From positions 2,914,001-2,978,000 of the forward strand of contig NZ_FSRL01000001.1 in the NCBI RefSeq assembly GCF_900142295.1: DNA of 64,000 nucleotides. Reading direction: 5' to 3'. The stretch comes from Vannielia litorea. GTDB taxonomy: Bacteria > Pseudomonadota > Alphaproteobacteria > Rhodobacterales > Rhodobacteraceae. The notes under the pieces are model-generated. The model was not told the DNA's origin and searched no databases. It saw only the letters and a list, made by a program, of their open reading frames with translations. Positions 35,963-44,569 of this stretch are shown here, one piece after another. Position 1 is the stretch's first letter. The number at the start of each line of letters is the position of its first letter. Both the position numbers and the translations under genes were made by a program.

Positions 35963-37207
35963 ATGGAAACCCGCGCCCCCCTCCTCACCCCGGTCCTGAT
36001 CGGCGGTTGCCTCGTCATCCTCGTCGGTTTCGCCATCCGGGCGAGCTTCGGGGTGTTCCAGATACCCATCTCGGAAGAGTTCAACTGGCCGCGCGCCGAG
36101 TTCTCCCTCGCCATCGCCATCCAGAACCTCGCCTGGGGCATCGGCCAGCCGATCTTCGGCGCCATCGCCGAAAAGATCGGCGACCGGAAGGCGATCATCA
36201 TGGGCGCGGTGCTCTATGCCGTGGGCCTCGTGCTCTCCTCGGTCGCAGTCTCGCCGCTCCAGCACCAGCTGCTTGAAATCCTTGTCGGTTTCGGCGTCGC
36301 GGGCACCGGCTTCGGGGTCATCCTCGCGGTCGTGGGCCGGGCCTCCTCGGATGAAAACCGCTCCATGTCGCTCGCCATCGCCACCGCCGCAGGCTCCGCG
36401 GGCCAGGTCTTCGGGGCCCCGCTGGCCGAATGGATGCTGGGCTTCCTGAGCTGGCAGCAGGTCTTCCTCGTCTTCGCCGCCGCCATCCTCGCAGTGCTCG
36501 CCGTCCTGCCGATGATGCGCTCGCCCCAGGCCGCCACCCGCGCCGAGCTTGAGGAGTCCATCGGCCAGGTCCTCGTCCGCGCGGCAAAGGACCCCTCCTT
36601 CACCCTGATCTTCCTCGGCTTCTTCTCCTGCGGCTACCAGCTGGCCTTCGTTACCGCCCACTTTCCGGCGCTGGTGGCCGAGATGTGCGCCCCGATCCAG
36701 GCCGGCGGCATGCTGGCGGGCCTCGGCATCTCCACCACCTCCGCGCTCGGCGCCGTGGCGATCTCGCTCATTGGCCTCGCCAACATCGCCGGCACCCTCG
36801 CGGCCGGCTGGGCCGGCAAGCGCTACACCAAGAAATACCTGCTCGCCGGCATCTACACCGCCCGCACCATCATCGCCGGAGCCTTCATCCTCTTCCCGAT
36901 CACCCCCGCCACGGTGCTGATCTTCTCGGTCCTCATGGGCTCGCTCTGGCTCGCCACCGTGCCGCTCACCTCGGGCCTCGTCGCCCACATCTACGGGCTG
37001 CGCTACATGGGCACGCTCTACGGCATCGTCTTCTTCTCGCACCAGCTCGGCAGCTTCATCGGCGTCTGGCTCGGCGGGCGGATGTATGACATCTATGGCG
37101 ACTACACGATGGTCTGGTGGATCGGCGTCGGCGTCGGCGCCTTCTCGGCGCTGGTGCACCTGCCGATCCGCGAGAACCGCACGCCGCCGCAAGGACTTGC
37201 CGCTTGA
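35963..37207 (+). CDS. MFS transporter
   Basis: This 414-residue membrane protein has 12 predicted helices and the MFS loop motif EKIGDRKAIIMG between helices 2 and 3. Its pattern is close to the oxalate/formate or monocarboxylate-type branch, which takes up organic acids; this is a tentative placement. There is no Shine-Dalgarno before the ATG, and the candidate promoter would give a leaderless mRNA. The stop overlaps the TTG of the following Cys-rich periplasmic protein (TTGA). Confidence 0.88.
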   Translation: METRAPLLTPVLIGGCLVILVGFAIRASFGVFQIPISEEFNWPRAEFSLAIAIQNLAWGIGQPIFGAIAEKIGDRKAIIMGAVLYAVGLVLSSVAVSPLQHQLLEILVGFGVAGTGFGVILAVVGRASSDENRSMSLAIATAAGSAGQVFGAPLAEWMLGFLSWQQVFLVFAAAILAVLAVLPMMRSPQAATRAELEESIGQVLVRAAKDPSFTLIFLGFFSCGYQLAFVTAHFPALVAEMCAPIQAGGMLAGLGISTTSALGAVAISLIGLANIAGTLAAGWAGKRYTKKYLLAGIYTARTIIAGAFILFPITPATVLIFSVLMGSLWLATVPLTSGLVAHIYGLRYMGTLYGIVFFSHQLGSFIGVWLGGRMYDIYGDYTMVWWIGVGVGAFSALVHLPIRENRTPPQGLAA

Positions 37208-37842
37208 TCCGCCTGCTGCTCGCCGCCCTGCTTGTCCTCGTACCGCTCGCGGCCACCGCCGACGACACCCTCGCCTGGGCCCGCGCCCAGCCGCAGCCCA
37301 TGCGCACCGTGCTGCTGCGCATCGCAAAGGATCCGGCCTTCACCTCGACCCTCTCGCAATGCCCCGGCGCGCTCTACCGCGCCTCCAAGGCCCGCTACCG
37401 CAGCGACACCTCCTGCGCCCGCAAGCCCAACGCCTGCCTCGACCGCTGCCTGAAGGGCGACCAGTCCTCCTGCTTCAACCTCGCCAACGCAATGCAAACC
37501 GTCGCGCCGCTGGAGGAAGAGAGCCGGTTCGCCTACCCGCTCTACGCCCGCGCCTGCGCGCTCGGCAATGCCAACGCCTGCGTCAATGCCGCCGCCACCG
37601 CCCGCAACGGCAGCTGGCGTCCCGGCACCCGCCCCGGCACCGCCACGGCCCCCGCCTGCCAACTCAAGACCTACGCCGAGGCCTGCACCAACGGCGCCGC
37701 CTGGGGCTGTTACATGGAGGGCAACATCCACCGCGACGGCGCCCCCGGCACGCGCCGCGACCCGGCCCGCGCCGATGCGCTCTACGCCCGCGCCTGCACC
37801 CTCGCGCCCAAGTCGGGCGCCTGCATCTCGGGCGATCGCTAG
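37204..37842 (+). CDS. Exported Cys-rich Sel1/Hcp-like repeat protein
   Basis: This 212-residue protein starts at TTG 37204, overlapping the MFS stop. After a signal peptide (cleavage near ATA-D) it has paired-cysteine helical repeats such as CLKGDQSSCFNLANA, YARACALGNANACVNAA and YARACTLAPKSGACIS. This is the pattern of Hcp/Sel1-like solenoid proteins stabilised by disulfides, which mediate protein contacts in the periplasm. The repeats are few and the role is unknown. Its TAG is shared with the opposing hydrolase gene in the tetranucleotide CTAG. Confidence 0.78.
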   Translation: MIRLLLAALLVLVPLAATADDTLAWARAQPQPMRTVLLRIAKDPAFTSTLSQCPGALYRASKARYRSDTSCARKPNACLDRCLKGDQSSCFNLANAMQTVAPLEEESRFAYPLYARACALGNANACVNAAATARNGSWRPGTRPGTATAPACQLKTYAEACTNGAAWGCYMEGNIHRDGAPGTRRDPARADALYARACTLAPKSGACISGDR

Positions 37843-38771
37843 AGCCGCGCGAGAAAGCCGGTCAGCGCCTTCAGAACCTCGCGCGGATGGGTGTGCGGCA
37901 CACCGTGGCCCGCCGCCTCCACCGTGATCTGCTCCGCTCCCGGCGCCACCTTCGCAAGCCGCTTGCCGGCCGCCTTCAGGATCAGCCCGTCCTCGCCGCC
38001 CCAGACGGCGAGCATCGGCAAACCGGCCGCGTCGAGCCCCTTGAGGGTGGGCCGCATGTCCTCGGCCAGCATGTGCCGGATCGAAGACAGCACCGCCCGC
38101 CGATACCCCCGCGTCCGGCTCTCCTGCGCCAGCCTTGTGGCGATGTTCTCCACCGAAGAGGGCCCCTGCCGCGCCGCCTTCCGCGCCGCAGCCCTCAGGC
38201 CCGGGCCGGAGAAGGTGGCCCAAAGCCAGTCACCCAGCACCGGTGTCGCGGCGCAGAACCGGGTGAACCCCTCCATCCGGTGCCCCAACCCGGCCGGAGC
38301 CAGCATCGCCAGCCCCCGCACATGGCTCGGGTAGGCCTCCGCATAGGCCGCCGAAATCGCCGCGCCCATGGAGTAGCCCACCAGCAGCACCCGCGCGTCG
38401 CCCGCCTCCGCCTCGATCACCCCCGCAAGCTGGCGGACGAACAGTGCGCGGTTCTGCGCCTTGCCCGGCATGTCCGAGCCGCCCCGGCCCCAGAGATCGT
38501 GGCGCACCACGCGCCAGCCCAGCACGACGAGCCCCGCCGCGATGGCGTCGAACACCCAGGAGGGCGTGGTCAGCCCATGCACCAGCACCGCCACCGGCCG
38601 GCCCGGCAACCCGTCCACCGTAACCCGCGTGAGCCCGTCGGGCAGCCGCAGCATCCGCCCCGGCAGGCCCTCCCGCGCGGCGGCGCGTGAGCGGCACATC
38701 AGCCAGGCGAGGAGAGGCGGCAGAATGACGAGGGCAACGGCCGCCGCAAGGAGCCAGCCCCAGGGGGTCAC
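37839..38771 (-). CDS. Membrane-anchored alpha/beta hydrolase
   Basis: This 310-residue protein has an N-terminal hydrophobic helix (about 5-24), likely a membrane anchor, followed by an alpha/beta hydrolase domain. The domain has VLVHGLTTPSW, nucleophile GYSMGAA, acid Asp in WGGEDGLI and a His in AAGHGVPHTHP. It is probably an esterase or lipase-like enzyme; the substrate is unknown. GTG 38771 overlaps the stop of the cyclodeaminase-like gene (GTGA), making it the last of three coupled genes. Confidence 0.85.
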   Translation of the reverse strand: MTPWGWLLAAAVALVILPPLLAWLMCRSRAAAREGLPGRMLRLPDGLTRVTVDGLPGRPVAVLVHGLTTPSWVFDAIAAGLVVLGWRVVRHDLWGRGGSDMPGKAQNRALFVRQLAGVIEAEAGDARVLLVGYSMGAAISAAYAEAYPSHVRGLAMLAPAGLGHRMEGFTRFCAATPVLGDWLWATFSGPGLRAAARKAARQGPSSVENIATRLAQESRTRGYRRAVLSSIRHMLAEDMRPTLKGLDAAGLPMLAVWGGEDGLILKAAGKRLAKVAPGAEQITVEAAGHGVPHTHPREVLKALTGFLARL

Positions 38772-39679
38772 GCTCCGACCCAGTCGAGAATGTGCCGCGC
38801 GGTCATCAGGTCCAGATGCGCGCCGCCGCCGTTCTTGGCCACCGTGATCTCCGTGTCGCTCTCGCGGCGCACCGCATCGAGCTGGTAGAAATCGGCGATG
38901 ATGTCCTCCTCCGAGATCACCCCCCGCGCCAGCGGATCCTTGATCTCGCCGATGTGCCCGACCGTCGTCGCCCGGCTGTCCACGAAGAGCCGCGCGCGGC
39001 GCAGCACCTCGTCATCGGCCTCCCGCATGTCGGGCCGATAGGCGCCGATCAGGTCGATGTGCTGGCCCGGTTGCAGCCATTCGCCCTTGAGCACCGGCTC
39101 GGTGCTCATGGTCGCCGTGGCGATGATATCGGCCCGGCCCACGGCTTCGGCCAGGTCCTCCGCGACCAGCGCGCCGGTCTGCTCCGCCAGCTGCGCCGCC
39201 CGCCCTGCGGTGCGGTTCCACAGGGTGAACTTCGCCCCCGGAAAGCCCGCCGAATAGGCCTCGATCAGCGAGGCCGCCACCGTGCCCGCGCCCAGGATCA
39301 GGATGTTGCGGCTCTCCGGCCGCGCCAGCCGGCGCGCCGCCAGCAGGCTGTCTCCGGCGGTCTTCCACTTGGTGACGAGGTGAAAATCCACGAAGGCCTC
39401 CGCCTCGCCGGTCCGATCGGAGAAGAGCGTCACCGCCCCGTTCACCGCAGGCTTCTCCACCGCCGCATTGCCCGGAAAGATCGTCGCCGTCTTCACCAGC
39501 GAGCCCAGCCCGTCGATCCAGGCGGCCCGGCTCAGCAGCGTGTCCTCCCCCCGGTAGAGAAAGATATCCTCGATCTCCGCCTCGGGCAGCCGGTGGGCCT
39601 CGGCCAGCGCATCGGTGAGCGCCAGCCAGTTCAGCGCAGCCTCGCCCTGTTCATAGGTTATAAACTTCGGTGTGGTCAT
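38768..39679 (-). CDS. Ornithine cyclodeaminase / mu-crystallin family protein
   Basis: This 303-residue NAD(P)-dependent enzyme has the Rossmann loop LILGAGTVAASLIEAY and the family segments ATATMSTEPVL and HIDLIGAYRPDMREADDEV. Members include ornithine cyclodeaminase, alanine dehydrogenase and imino-acid reductases, so the reaction cannot be fixed by family alone. It is coupled on both sides: its ATG overlaps the HAD gene stop (ATGA) and its stop overlaps the hydrolase start. The set may process an amino or imino acid. Confidence 0.87.
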   Translation of the reverse strand: MTTPKFITYEQGEAALNWLALTDALAEAHRLPEAEIEDIFLYRGEDTLLSRAAWIDGLGSLVKTATIFPGNAAVEKPAVNGAVTLFSDRTGEAEAFVDFHLVTKWKTAGDSLLAARRLARPESRNILILGAGTVAASLIEAYSAGFPGAKFTLWNRTAGRAAQLAEQTGALVAEDLAEAVGRADIIATATMSTEPVLKGEWLQPGQHIDLIGAYRPDMREADDEVLRRARLFVDSRATTVGHIGEIKDPLARGVISEEDIIADFYQLDAVRRESDTEITVAKNGGGAHLDLMTARHILDWVGA

Positions 39680-40296
39680 ATCGCCTTGTCCTCGGAGAGC
39701 AGGCCCTCGGCCACCAGCCGTTTCGCCAGCCCCTCCGGCCCCTCGAAGAGGTGGGTCTGCCAGCCGCGCGATGCCGCAACGCGGATGTTGTCGGTCCGGT
39801 CGTCGGCAAACAGCAGCGCCTCGGGCGGCACGCCGCAATCGGCTTCGACGGCGGCGTAGATCTCGGGGTCCGGCTTGGCCATCTTCATGTGGCCGGAAAT
39901 ATAGCGCCGGTCGAACTCGGCCAGAAACGGGTAGTGGCTCTCGCCCAGCTCGAAACTCTGGATACCGAAGTTCGACAAGGCGAAGACGGGCACACCGCCC
40001 GCCCGGAGCGCCCGGAGCAGGCGCACCGAATGGTCGATCGCAGGCCGGGCCATCTCGATCCAGCGGTCGTGCCAAAGGATGATCTCCGCCGTCCAGTCGG
40101 GGTAGGCCGCCGCCGTCTCCATCACCATGTCCCGAAAGGTCTCGCCCCGGTCCACCCGGTCGTTCATCCCGTGCAGGTCCACCTCGGCAAAGAGCCGCTC
40201 CCGCCGCGCGCGCCCGATCTCGGCGTCGTAGAACCGCTCCGGGTTCCATTCGATGAGCACGTTGCCGATGTCGAAGATGACGGCGCTGACAAGCAT
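39676..40296 (-). CDS. HAD-superfamily (subfamily IA) hydrolase
   Basis: This 206-residue protein has HAD motif I as FDIGNVLIEWN, motif II in ALSNFG, motif III lysine in KMAKPDPEIY, and motif IV FADDRTDN. The second acidic residue of motif I is Gly rather than Asp. This resembles YihX-like sugar phosphatases and may also suit a dehalogenase-like reaction. It is the first gene of the three-gene leftward operon. A phosphatase role on a small phosphorylated metabolite is likely but unproven. Confidence 0.88.
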   Translation of the reverse strand: MLVSAVIFDIGNVLIEWNPERFYDAEIGRARRERLFAEVDLHGMNDRVDRGETFRDMVMETAAAYPDWTAEIILWHDRWIEMARPAIDHSVRLLRALRAGGVPVFALSNFGIQSFELGESHYPFLAEFDRRYISGHMKMAKPDPEIYAAVEADCGVPPEALLFADDRTDNIRVAASRGWQTHLFEGPEGLAKRLVAEGLLSEDKAI

Positions 40297-40431
40297 GCGG
40301 ATTCCTTTCCGGGAGGCTTCGGGGCAAACTCAATCATCTGACGTTGCGGCTCTCAACCCCCAGCGCACGCTCCCCCGGTTGCCCGGCGGCCCCCGCGGGT
40401 TACACTCCCGGCAACGGCAGAGGAGGCCCCC

Positions 40432-41607
40432 ATGGACGATATCGTGATTCTCGACGGTGCCCGCACCGCCATCGGCACCTTCGGCGGCGCGCTCGCCGCC
40501 ACCGCTCCCACCGCGCTCGGCGCCACCGTCGCCCGCGAGGCAATGGCCCGCTCCGGCGTGGAGCCCGGCCAGATCGGCCATGTCGTCTACGGCCACGTCA
40601 TCAACACCGAGCCGCGCGACATGTATCTCTCCCGCGTGGCGGCAATGGATGCCGGCATCCCCGAGAACACCCCAGCGATGAACGTGAACCGCCTCTGCGG
40701 CTCCGGCGCGCAGGCCATCGTCTCCGCCACCCAGGCGCTCGCGCTGGGCGATGCCGATTTCGCGCTCGCCGGCGGCGCCGAGAGCATGAGCCGCGCGCCC
40801 TACGTCCTGCCCGACGCCCGCTGGGGCCAGAAGATGGGCGATATCAAGTCGCTCGACATGATGCTGGGCGCGCTCAACTGCCCCTTCGGGACCGGCCACA
40901 TGGGCGTGACGGCGGAGAACGTCGCCGCCGAGCACCAGGTCAGCCGCGCCGACCAGGACAATTTCGCGCTCGAAAGCCAGACCCGCGCCGCCGCCGCCAT
41001 CGCCGAAGGTCGCTTCCAGAGCCAGATCGTGCCGGTGGAGATCCGCGTGAAGCGCGAGATGGTGCCCTTTGCAACCGACGAGCACCCCAAGCAGACGACC
41101 GCCGAAAAACTCGCCGGCCTCCGCCCCGCCTTCCAGAAAGACGGCACCGTGACCGCCGGCAACGCCAGCGGCATCAACGACGGCGCTGCCGCCCTCGTGC
41201 TCGCCCGCGCCGAGGCCGCCGAGAAGGCCGGCCTCAAGGCCCGCGCCCGTGTCATCGGCTATGCCCACTCGGGTGTCAGCCCCCATGTCATGGGCATCGG
41301 CCCGGTGCCCGCCGTGCGGGCCCTCTGCGCCCGCACCGGCCTTTCGGTCGATGATTTCGACGTGATCGAAAGCAACGAGGCCTTCGCCGCCCAGGCCATC
41401 GCCGTCAACCGCGGCCTCGGCCTCGATGGCACACGGGTCAACCCCAACGGCGGCGCCATCGCGCTTGGTCACCCGGTCGGCGCGACCGGCGCGATCATCA
41501 CCGTCAAGGCGCTCTACGAGCTTGAAAGAACAGGCGGAAAGCGTGCGCTGATCACCATGTGCATCGGCGGCGGCCAAGGCATCGCGCTGGCCATCGAGGC
41601 CATCTGA
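40432..41607 (+). CDS. bktB: Acetyl-CoA C-acyltransferase (beta-ketothiolase)
   Basis: This 391-residue thiolase has the acyl-carrying cysteine in NRLCGSGAQAI, SNEAFAAQ, GGAIALGHPVGATGA and the deprotonating cysteine in MCIGGGQG. The sequence MYLSRVAAMDAGIPENTPA resembles BktB-type thiolases, which condense or cleave C4-C5 3-ketoacyl-CoAs. It may serve beta-oxidation or supply precursors for polyhydroxyalkanoate or the ethylmalonyl-CoA pathway. AGAGGAGG precedes the ATG. It stands alone between two leftward operons. Confidence 0.9.
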   Translation: MDDIVILDGARTAIGTFGGALAATAPTALGATVAREAMARSGVEPGQIGHVVYGHVINTEPRDMYLSRVAAMDAGIPENTPAMNVNRLCGSGAQAIVSATQALALGDADFALAGGAESMSRAPYVLPDARWGQKMGDIKSLDMMLGALNCPFGTGHMGVTAENVAAEHQVSRADQDNFALESQTRAAAAIAEGRFQSQIVPVEIRVKREMVPFATDEHPKQTTAEKLAGLRPAFQKDGTVTAGNASGINDGAAALVLARAEAAEKAGLKARARVIGYAHSGVSPHVMGIGPVPAVRALCARTGLSVDDFDVIESNEAFAAQAIAVNRGLGLDGTRVNPNGGAIALGHPVGATGAIITVKALYELERTGGKRALITMCIGGGQGIALAIEAI

Positions 41608-41634
41608 CCCGCGCCTGCCGCCGGGCGGAGTGCC

Positions 41635-42300
41635 TCACTCGAACTTGAGGCTCTCCAGCACACGCCCGCTCAGCGAGGACGGAAAATCATCGGGCGAGCC
41701 GATCGGCACCGCCTCTTCGGATATCTGGGCGAGGGCCACCACACCGGCCTCCGCCTGGGGGTTGGGCAACCCGAGCAGGCGCCAGTGCACCTTGCCGAAG
41801 GTGGGGTCGTCGTAGCTTCCGAAGATCTCCACCGCCCGGAGCCCGCCCACGTCGACCTTGCGGATATTCTGCCGGCTGGCCCCGGCCTTGCCCTCGATGA
41901 AGCCCGGCACGACCAGCGCGTTCATGATCTCCATCAGGTACTCCAGCCGCGGCTCTTCTTCGGCCATGGGAAGGCTGAGGTCCGAGAAGGTCACCGCCTC
42001 GATCAGCCCGCCCCCCTCGGTCGAGAAGACGAACTTGACCAGCCCGGTCTGCGGGGTCTCGACCACCCGGCTCTGGTAGCTGCCATCGCCCGAGAGCGGC
42101 ACGACCACAGCAAAGGCCGCAGCCTCGTCCTTGCCGTGCTTTGTGAGGTAGTCGCGGTCGGCCTTGAAGGTCTCGCCCGCCACCACGTCCTGGTTGGAGC
42201 GCAGGTTGAGCTTGAACCCCCCGAGTTGCTCGGTCTGGCTCTGCGCCCAGAGCGGCGAACACAGGAGGAGGGCGGTCAGGAGGGTGAAGGCGCGCGTCAT
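41635..42300 (-). CDS. Exported protein of unknown function, paralogue A
   Basis: This 221-residue protein has a signal peptide (cleavage near LWAQ-S) and a mixed alpha/beta mature domain without cysteines. I do not recognise a named family. It aligns in order with the next upstream gene: VAGETFKADRDYLTKHG against VIGRTYRVDQAFVARTG, LRAVEIFGSYDDPTFGKVHWRLLGLPNP against YRAMELTGTYLDPRDEARYSYRFIALPDP, and LSGRVLESLKFE against LTGKALSTLRLS. It is therefore the soluble member of a duplicated pair. It lies 80 bases downstream of the paralogue. Confidence 0.75.
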   Translation of the reverse strand: MTRAFTLLTALLLCSPLWAQSQTEQLGGFKLNLRSNQDVVAGETFKADRDYLTKHGKDEAAAFAVVVPLSGDGSYQSRVVETPQTGLVKFVFSTEGGGLIEAVTFSDLSLPMAEEEPRLEYLMEIMNALVVPGFIEGKAGASRQNIRKVDVGGLRAVEIFGSYDDPTFGKVHWRLLGLPNPQAEAGVVALAQISEEAVPIGSPDDFPSSLSGRVLESLKFE

Positions 42301-42380
42301 GAAAAAGGCATCCGTCGTTGAAAGCGGGTGCCGGCAGTCTAAGCGCGCCGGGGCCGAGAGGGAAAGCCCCGCCTTTGCGC

Positions 42381-43115
42381 CTAGTCCGCGTCCGGCGCCG
42401 CCGGGCCTTCCTGTGCGGTCTCCCGCACCGGCGGCTCCGAAAGCCGCAGGGTGGAGAGCGCCTTGCCGGTCAGGCTGGGGCCGAAGTCGGCAGCCTCGAC
42501 GGCCAGATGCGCGCGATTCACATGACTCACCGCATAGAGGCTCTCGGCACGCTCCGGGTCGGGCAGGGCAATGAACCGGTACGAATAGCGGGCCTCGTCG
42601 CGCGGATCGAGATAGGTGCCCGTGAGTTCCATCGCGCGGTAGCCCTCGCCATGACCCACGCGCACCTCGCGCACCGGCTCTGCGGTGACCTCCTCGAACT
42701 TCTGGCTCAGCAGCGCGGGCCCCTGCTCGGCGAGCTTGGGCGCGATGGCGGCCAGCCGGTCATCCATCTCGCCCAGCGGAATCCGGATCGGCGCCATGAA
42801 CAGGCTCTCCAGAAAGCTCTCGTCCTCGGCGCGAAAGTTGAACTGCACAACGCCGCCCTCGGGCAACTCTTCCACGCCGATGCTGTGGCTCTGCTCCGGC
42901 CGCTTGGGCAGGATGATCTGAAAGGCCACGCCCGGCACCTGCCCGGTGCGCGCGACAAAGGCTTGATCCACCCGGTAGGTGCGCCCGATCACCACCTGCT
43001 CGCTGACCGCAGCCACGTTGTCTCCGGGGCCGCCCCGGCGCATCGCCTCGCGGGCCACCAGCAGGCTCCCCGCCACGAGGACAGCCAGTATGACAAGATT
43101 GATCGGACGAAACAT
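42381..43115 (-). CDS. Membrane-anchored protein of unknown function, paralogue B
   Basis: This 244-residue protein begins at ATG 43115 with an uncleaved hydrophobic helix (INLVILAVLVAGSLLVA), so it is probably an inner-membrane anchor with a periplasmic domain. The domain matches that of the downstream gene over nearly 190 residues, including the shared pattern of a Gly-Thr-Tyr/Ser-Tyr strand and the phrase ALPDP/GLPNP. No catalytic motif is apparent. It is divergent from the UMF1 transporter gene. Confidence 0.75.
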   Translation of the reverse strand: MFRPINLVILAVLVAGSLLVAREAMRRGGPGDNVAAVSEQVVIGRTYRVDQAFVARTGQVPGVAFQIILPKRPEQSHSIGVEELPEGGVVQFNFRAEDESFLESLFMAPIRIPLGEMDDRLAAIAPKLAEQGPALLSQKFEEVTAEPVREVRVGHGEGYRAMELTGTYLDPRDEARYSYRFIALPDPERAESLYAVSHVNRAHLAVEAADFGPSLTGKALSTLRLSEPPVRETAQEGPAAPDAD

Positions 43116-43228
43116 CGGCCACTCTGCTCGGTTTTCCGCGACCATATTTGAGCCGCACGGCCCCCGCAATGCGCAGTTGCGCCCCGGCCCGCTTCAATGC
43201 TCTATGAACCCGGACAGGGGGCAGCAAA

Positions 43229-44569
43229 ATGTCGGAAGTTTCAGCGAAAAAGCGCATCTGGGGCTGGTTCTTCTTCGACTGGGCCTCGCAGCCCTACAAT
43301 ACGCTTCTGCTCACCTTCATCTTCGCGCCCTATGTCGGATCGGTCCTCGAAGACGGCAGCCGGGCCCAGGCGGCCTGGGGCTTCGGGGTCGGGGCGGCGG
43401 GCATCGTCATCGCGCTCCTCGCTCCCATCCTCGGCGCGATGGCAGATACCTCGGGCCGCCGGGTGCGCTGGATCTGGGGCTTCTCCCTGCTCTACGTCGT
43501 CGGGGCATACGGCCTCTGGTGGGCCGAGCCTCAGGACTTCGACCTCACCCGCACCCTCGTGCTCTTCGCCATCGGCCTGATCGGGATGGAGTTTGCCACG
43601 ATCTTCACCAATTCCATGCTGCCCGATCTCGGCACCCGCGAGGAGATCGGCCGCATCTCCGGCAACGGCTGGGCCTTCGGCTACGTCGGCGGCCTCTTCG
43701 CGCTGGTCATCATGCTGGTCTTCCTGGCCGAGAGCCCGACGACAGGAAAGACCATGGCCGGCTTCGCACCCCTCTTCGGGCTCGATCCGGAGGCCCGCGA
43801 GGGCACCCGCGCCGTGGGGCCGCTCACGGCGATCTGGTACGCGATCTTCATGGTGCCCTTCTTCCTCTGGGTCCGCGACCCGCGGCGCGAGAAGCCCTCC
43901 GCCGGCGCGGTCAAGAAGGCGCTCTCCGGTCTGGGCAACACCCTGCGCACCCTGCCGCAGTCGCCCTCGTTGCTGGCCTACCTGACCTCGTCGATGTTCT
44001 ACCGCGACGCGCTGAACGGCATGTATACCTTCGGCGGCATCTACGCCGCAGGCGTGCTCGGATGGTCGGTCGTGCAAACCGGCATCTTCGGCATCCTCGC
44101 AATCATCACCGGCGCGATCTTCGCCTGGCTCGGCGGCCGCGCCGACACTGCCTTCGGGCCGAAGCCGGTGATCGTGACCTGCGTCGTCGTCCTGACCGCC
44201 GTGGCCATATCGGTGGTCATGGTCAGCCGCGAGAGCGTCTTCTTCCTGCCCGTGGGCCCCGAGAGCCAGCTGCCCGACCTCGCCTTCTACTTCCTCGGCG
44301 CGGTGATCGGAGCGGCGGGCGGCGTGCTTCAGGCGGCCTCGCGGACGATGATGGTGCGCCAGGCCAACCCGGCACGGATGACAGAGGCCTTCGGGCTCTA
44401 TGCGCTGGCCGGAAAGGCCACCTCCTTCATCGCGCCGATCTCGATCGGGGTGGCCACAACCCTTACCGGATCACAGCAACTTGGGGTCTCGCCGCTGATC
44501 GCCCTCTTCATTATCGGGCTCGTTCTGCTACTCTGGGTCAAACCGGACGGAGCAGAACCCCAACAATGA
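43229..44569 (+). CDS. UMF1-family MFS transporter
   Basis: This 446-residue membrane protein has 11-12 helices. The N-terminus WGWFFFDWASQPYNTLLLTFIFAPY is diagnostic of the UMF1/Atg22-like group of the major facilitator superfamily, as is GAMADTSGRRVRWIW. Yeast Atg22 exports amino acids from the vacuole; bacterial members are uncharacterised. Its stop overlaps the mepA start (ATGA), linking it to cell-wall turnover. It might import peptidoglycan or peptide breakdown products, which is inference. Confidence 0.87.
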   Translation: MSEVSAKKRIWGWFFFDWASQPYNTLLLTFIFAPYVGSVLEDGSRAQAAWGFGVGAAGIVIALLAPILGAMADTSGRRVRWIWGFSLLYVVGAYGLWWAEPQDFDLTRTLVLFAIGLIGMEFATIFTNSMLPDLGTREEIGRISGNGWAFGYVGGLFALVIMLVFLAESPTTGKTMAGFAPLFGLDPEAREGTRAVGPLTAIWYAIFMVPFFLWVRDPRREKPSAGAVKKALSGLGNTLRTLPQSPSLLAYLTSSMFYRDALNGMYTFGGIYAAGVLGWSVVQTGIFGILAIITGAIFAWLGGRADTAFGPKPVIVTCVVVLTAVAISVVMVSRESVFFLPVGPESQLPDLAFYFLGAVIGAAGGVLQAASRTMMVRQANPARMTEAFGLYALAGKATSFIAPISIGVATTLTGSQQLGVSPLIALFIIGLVLLLWVKPDGAEPQQ

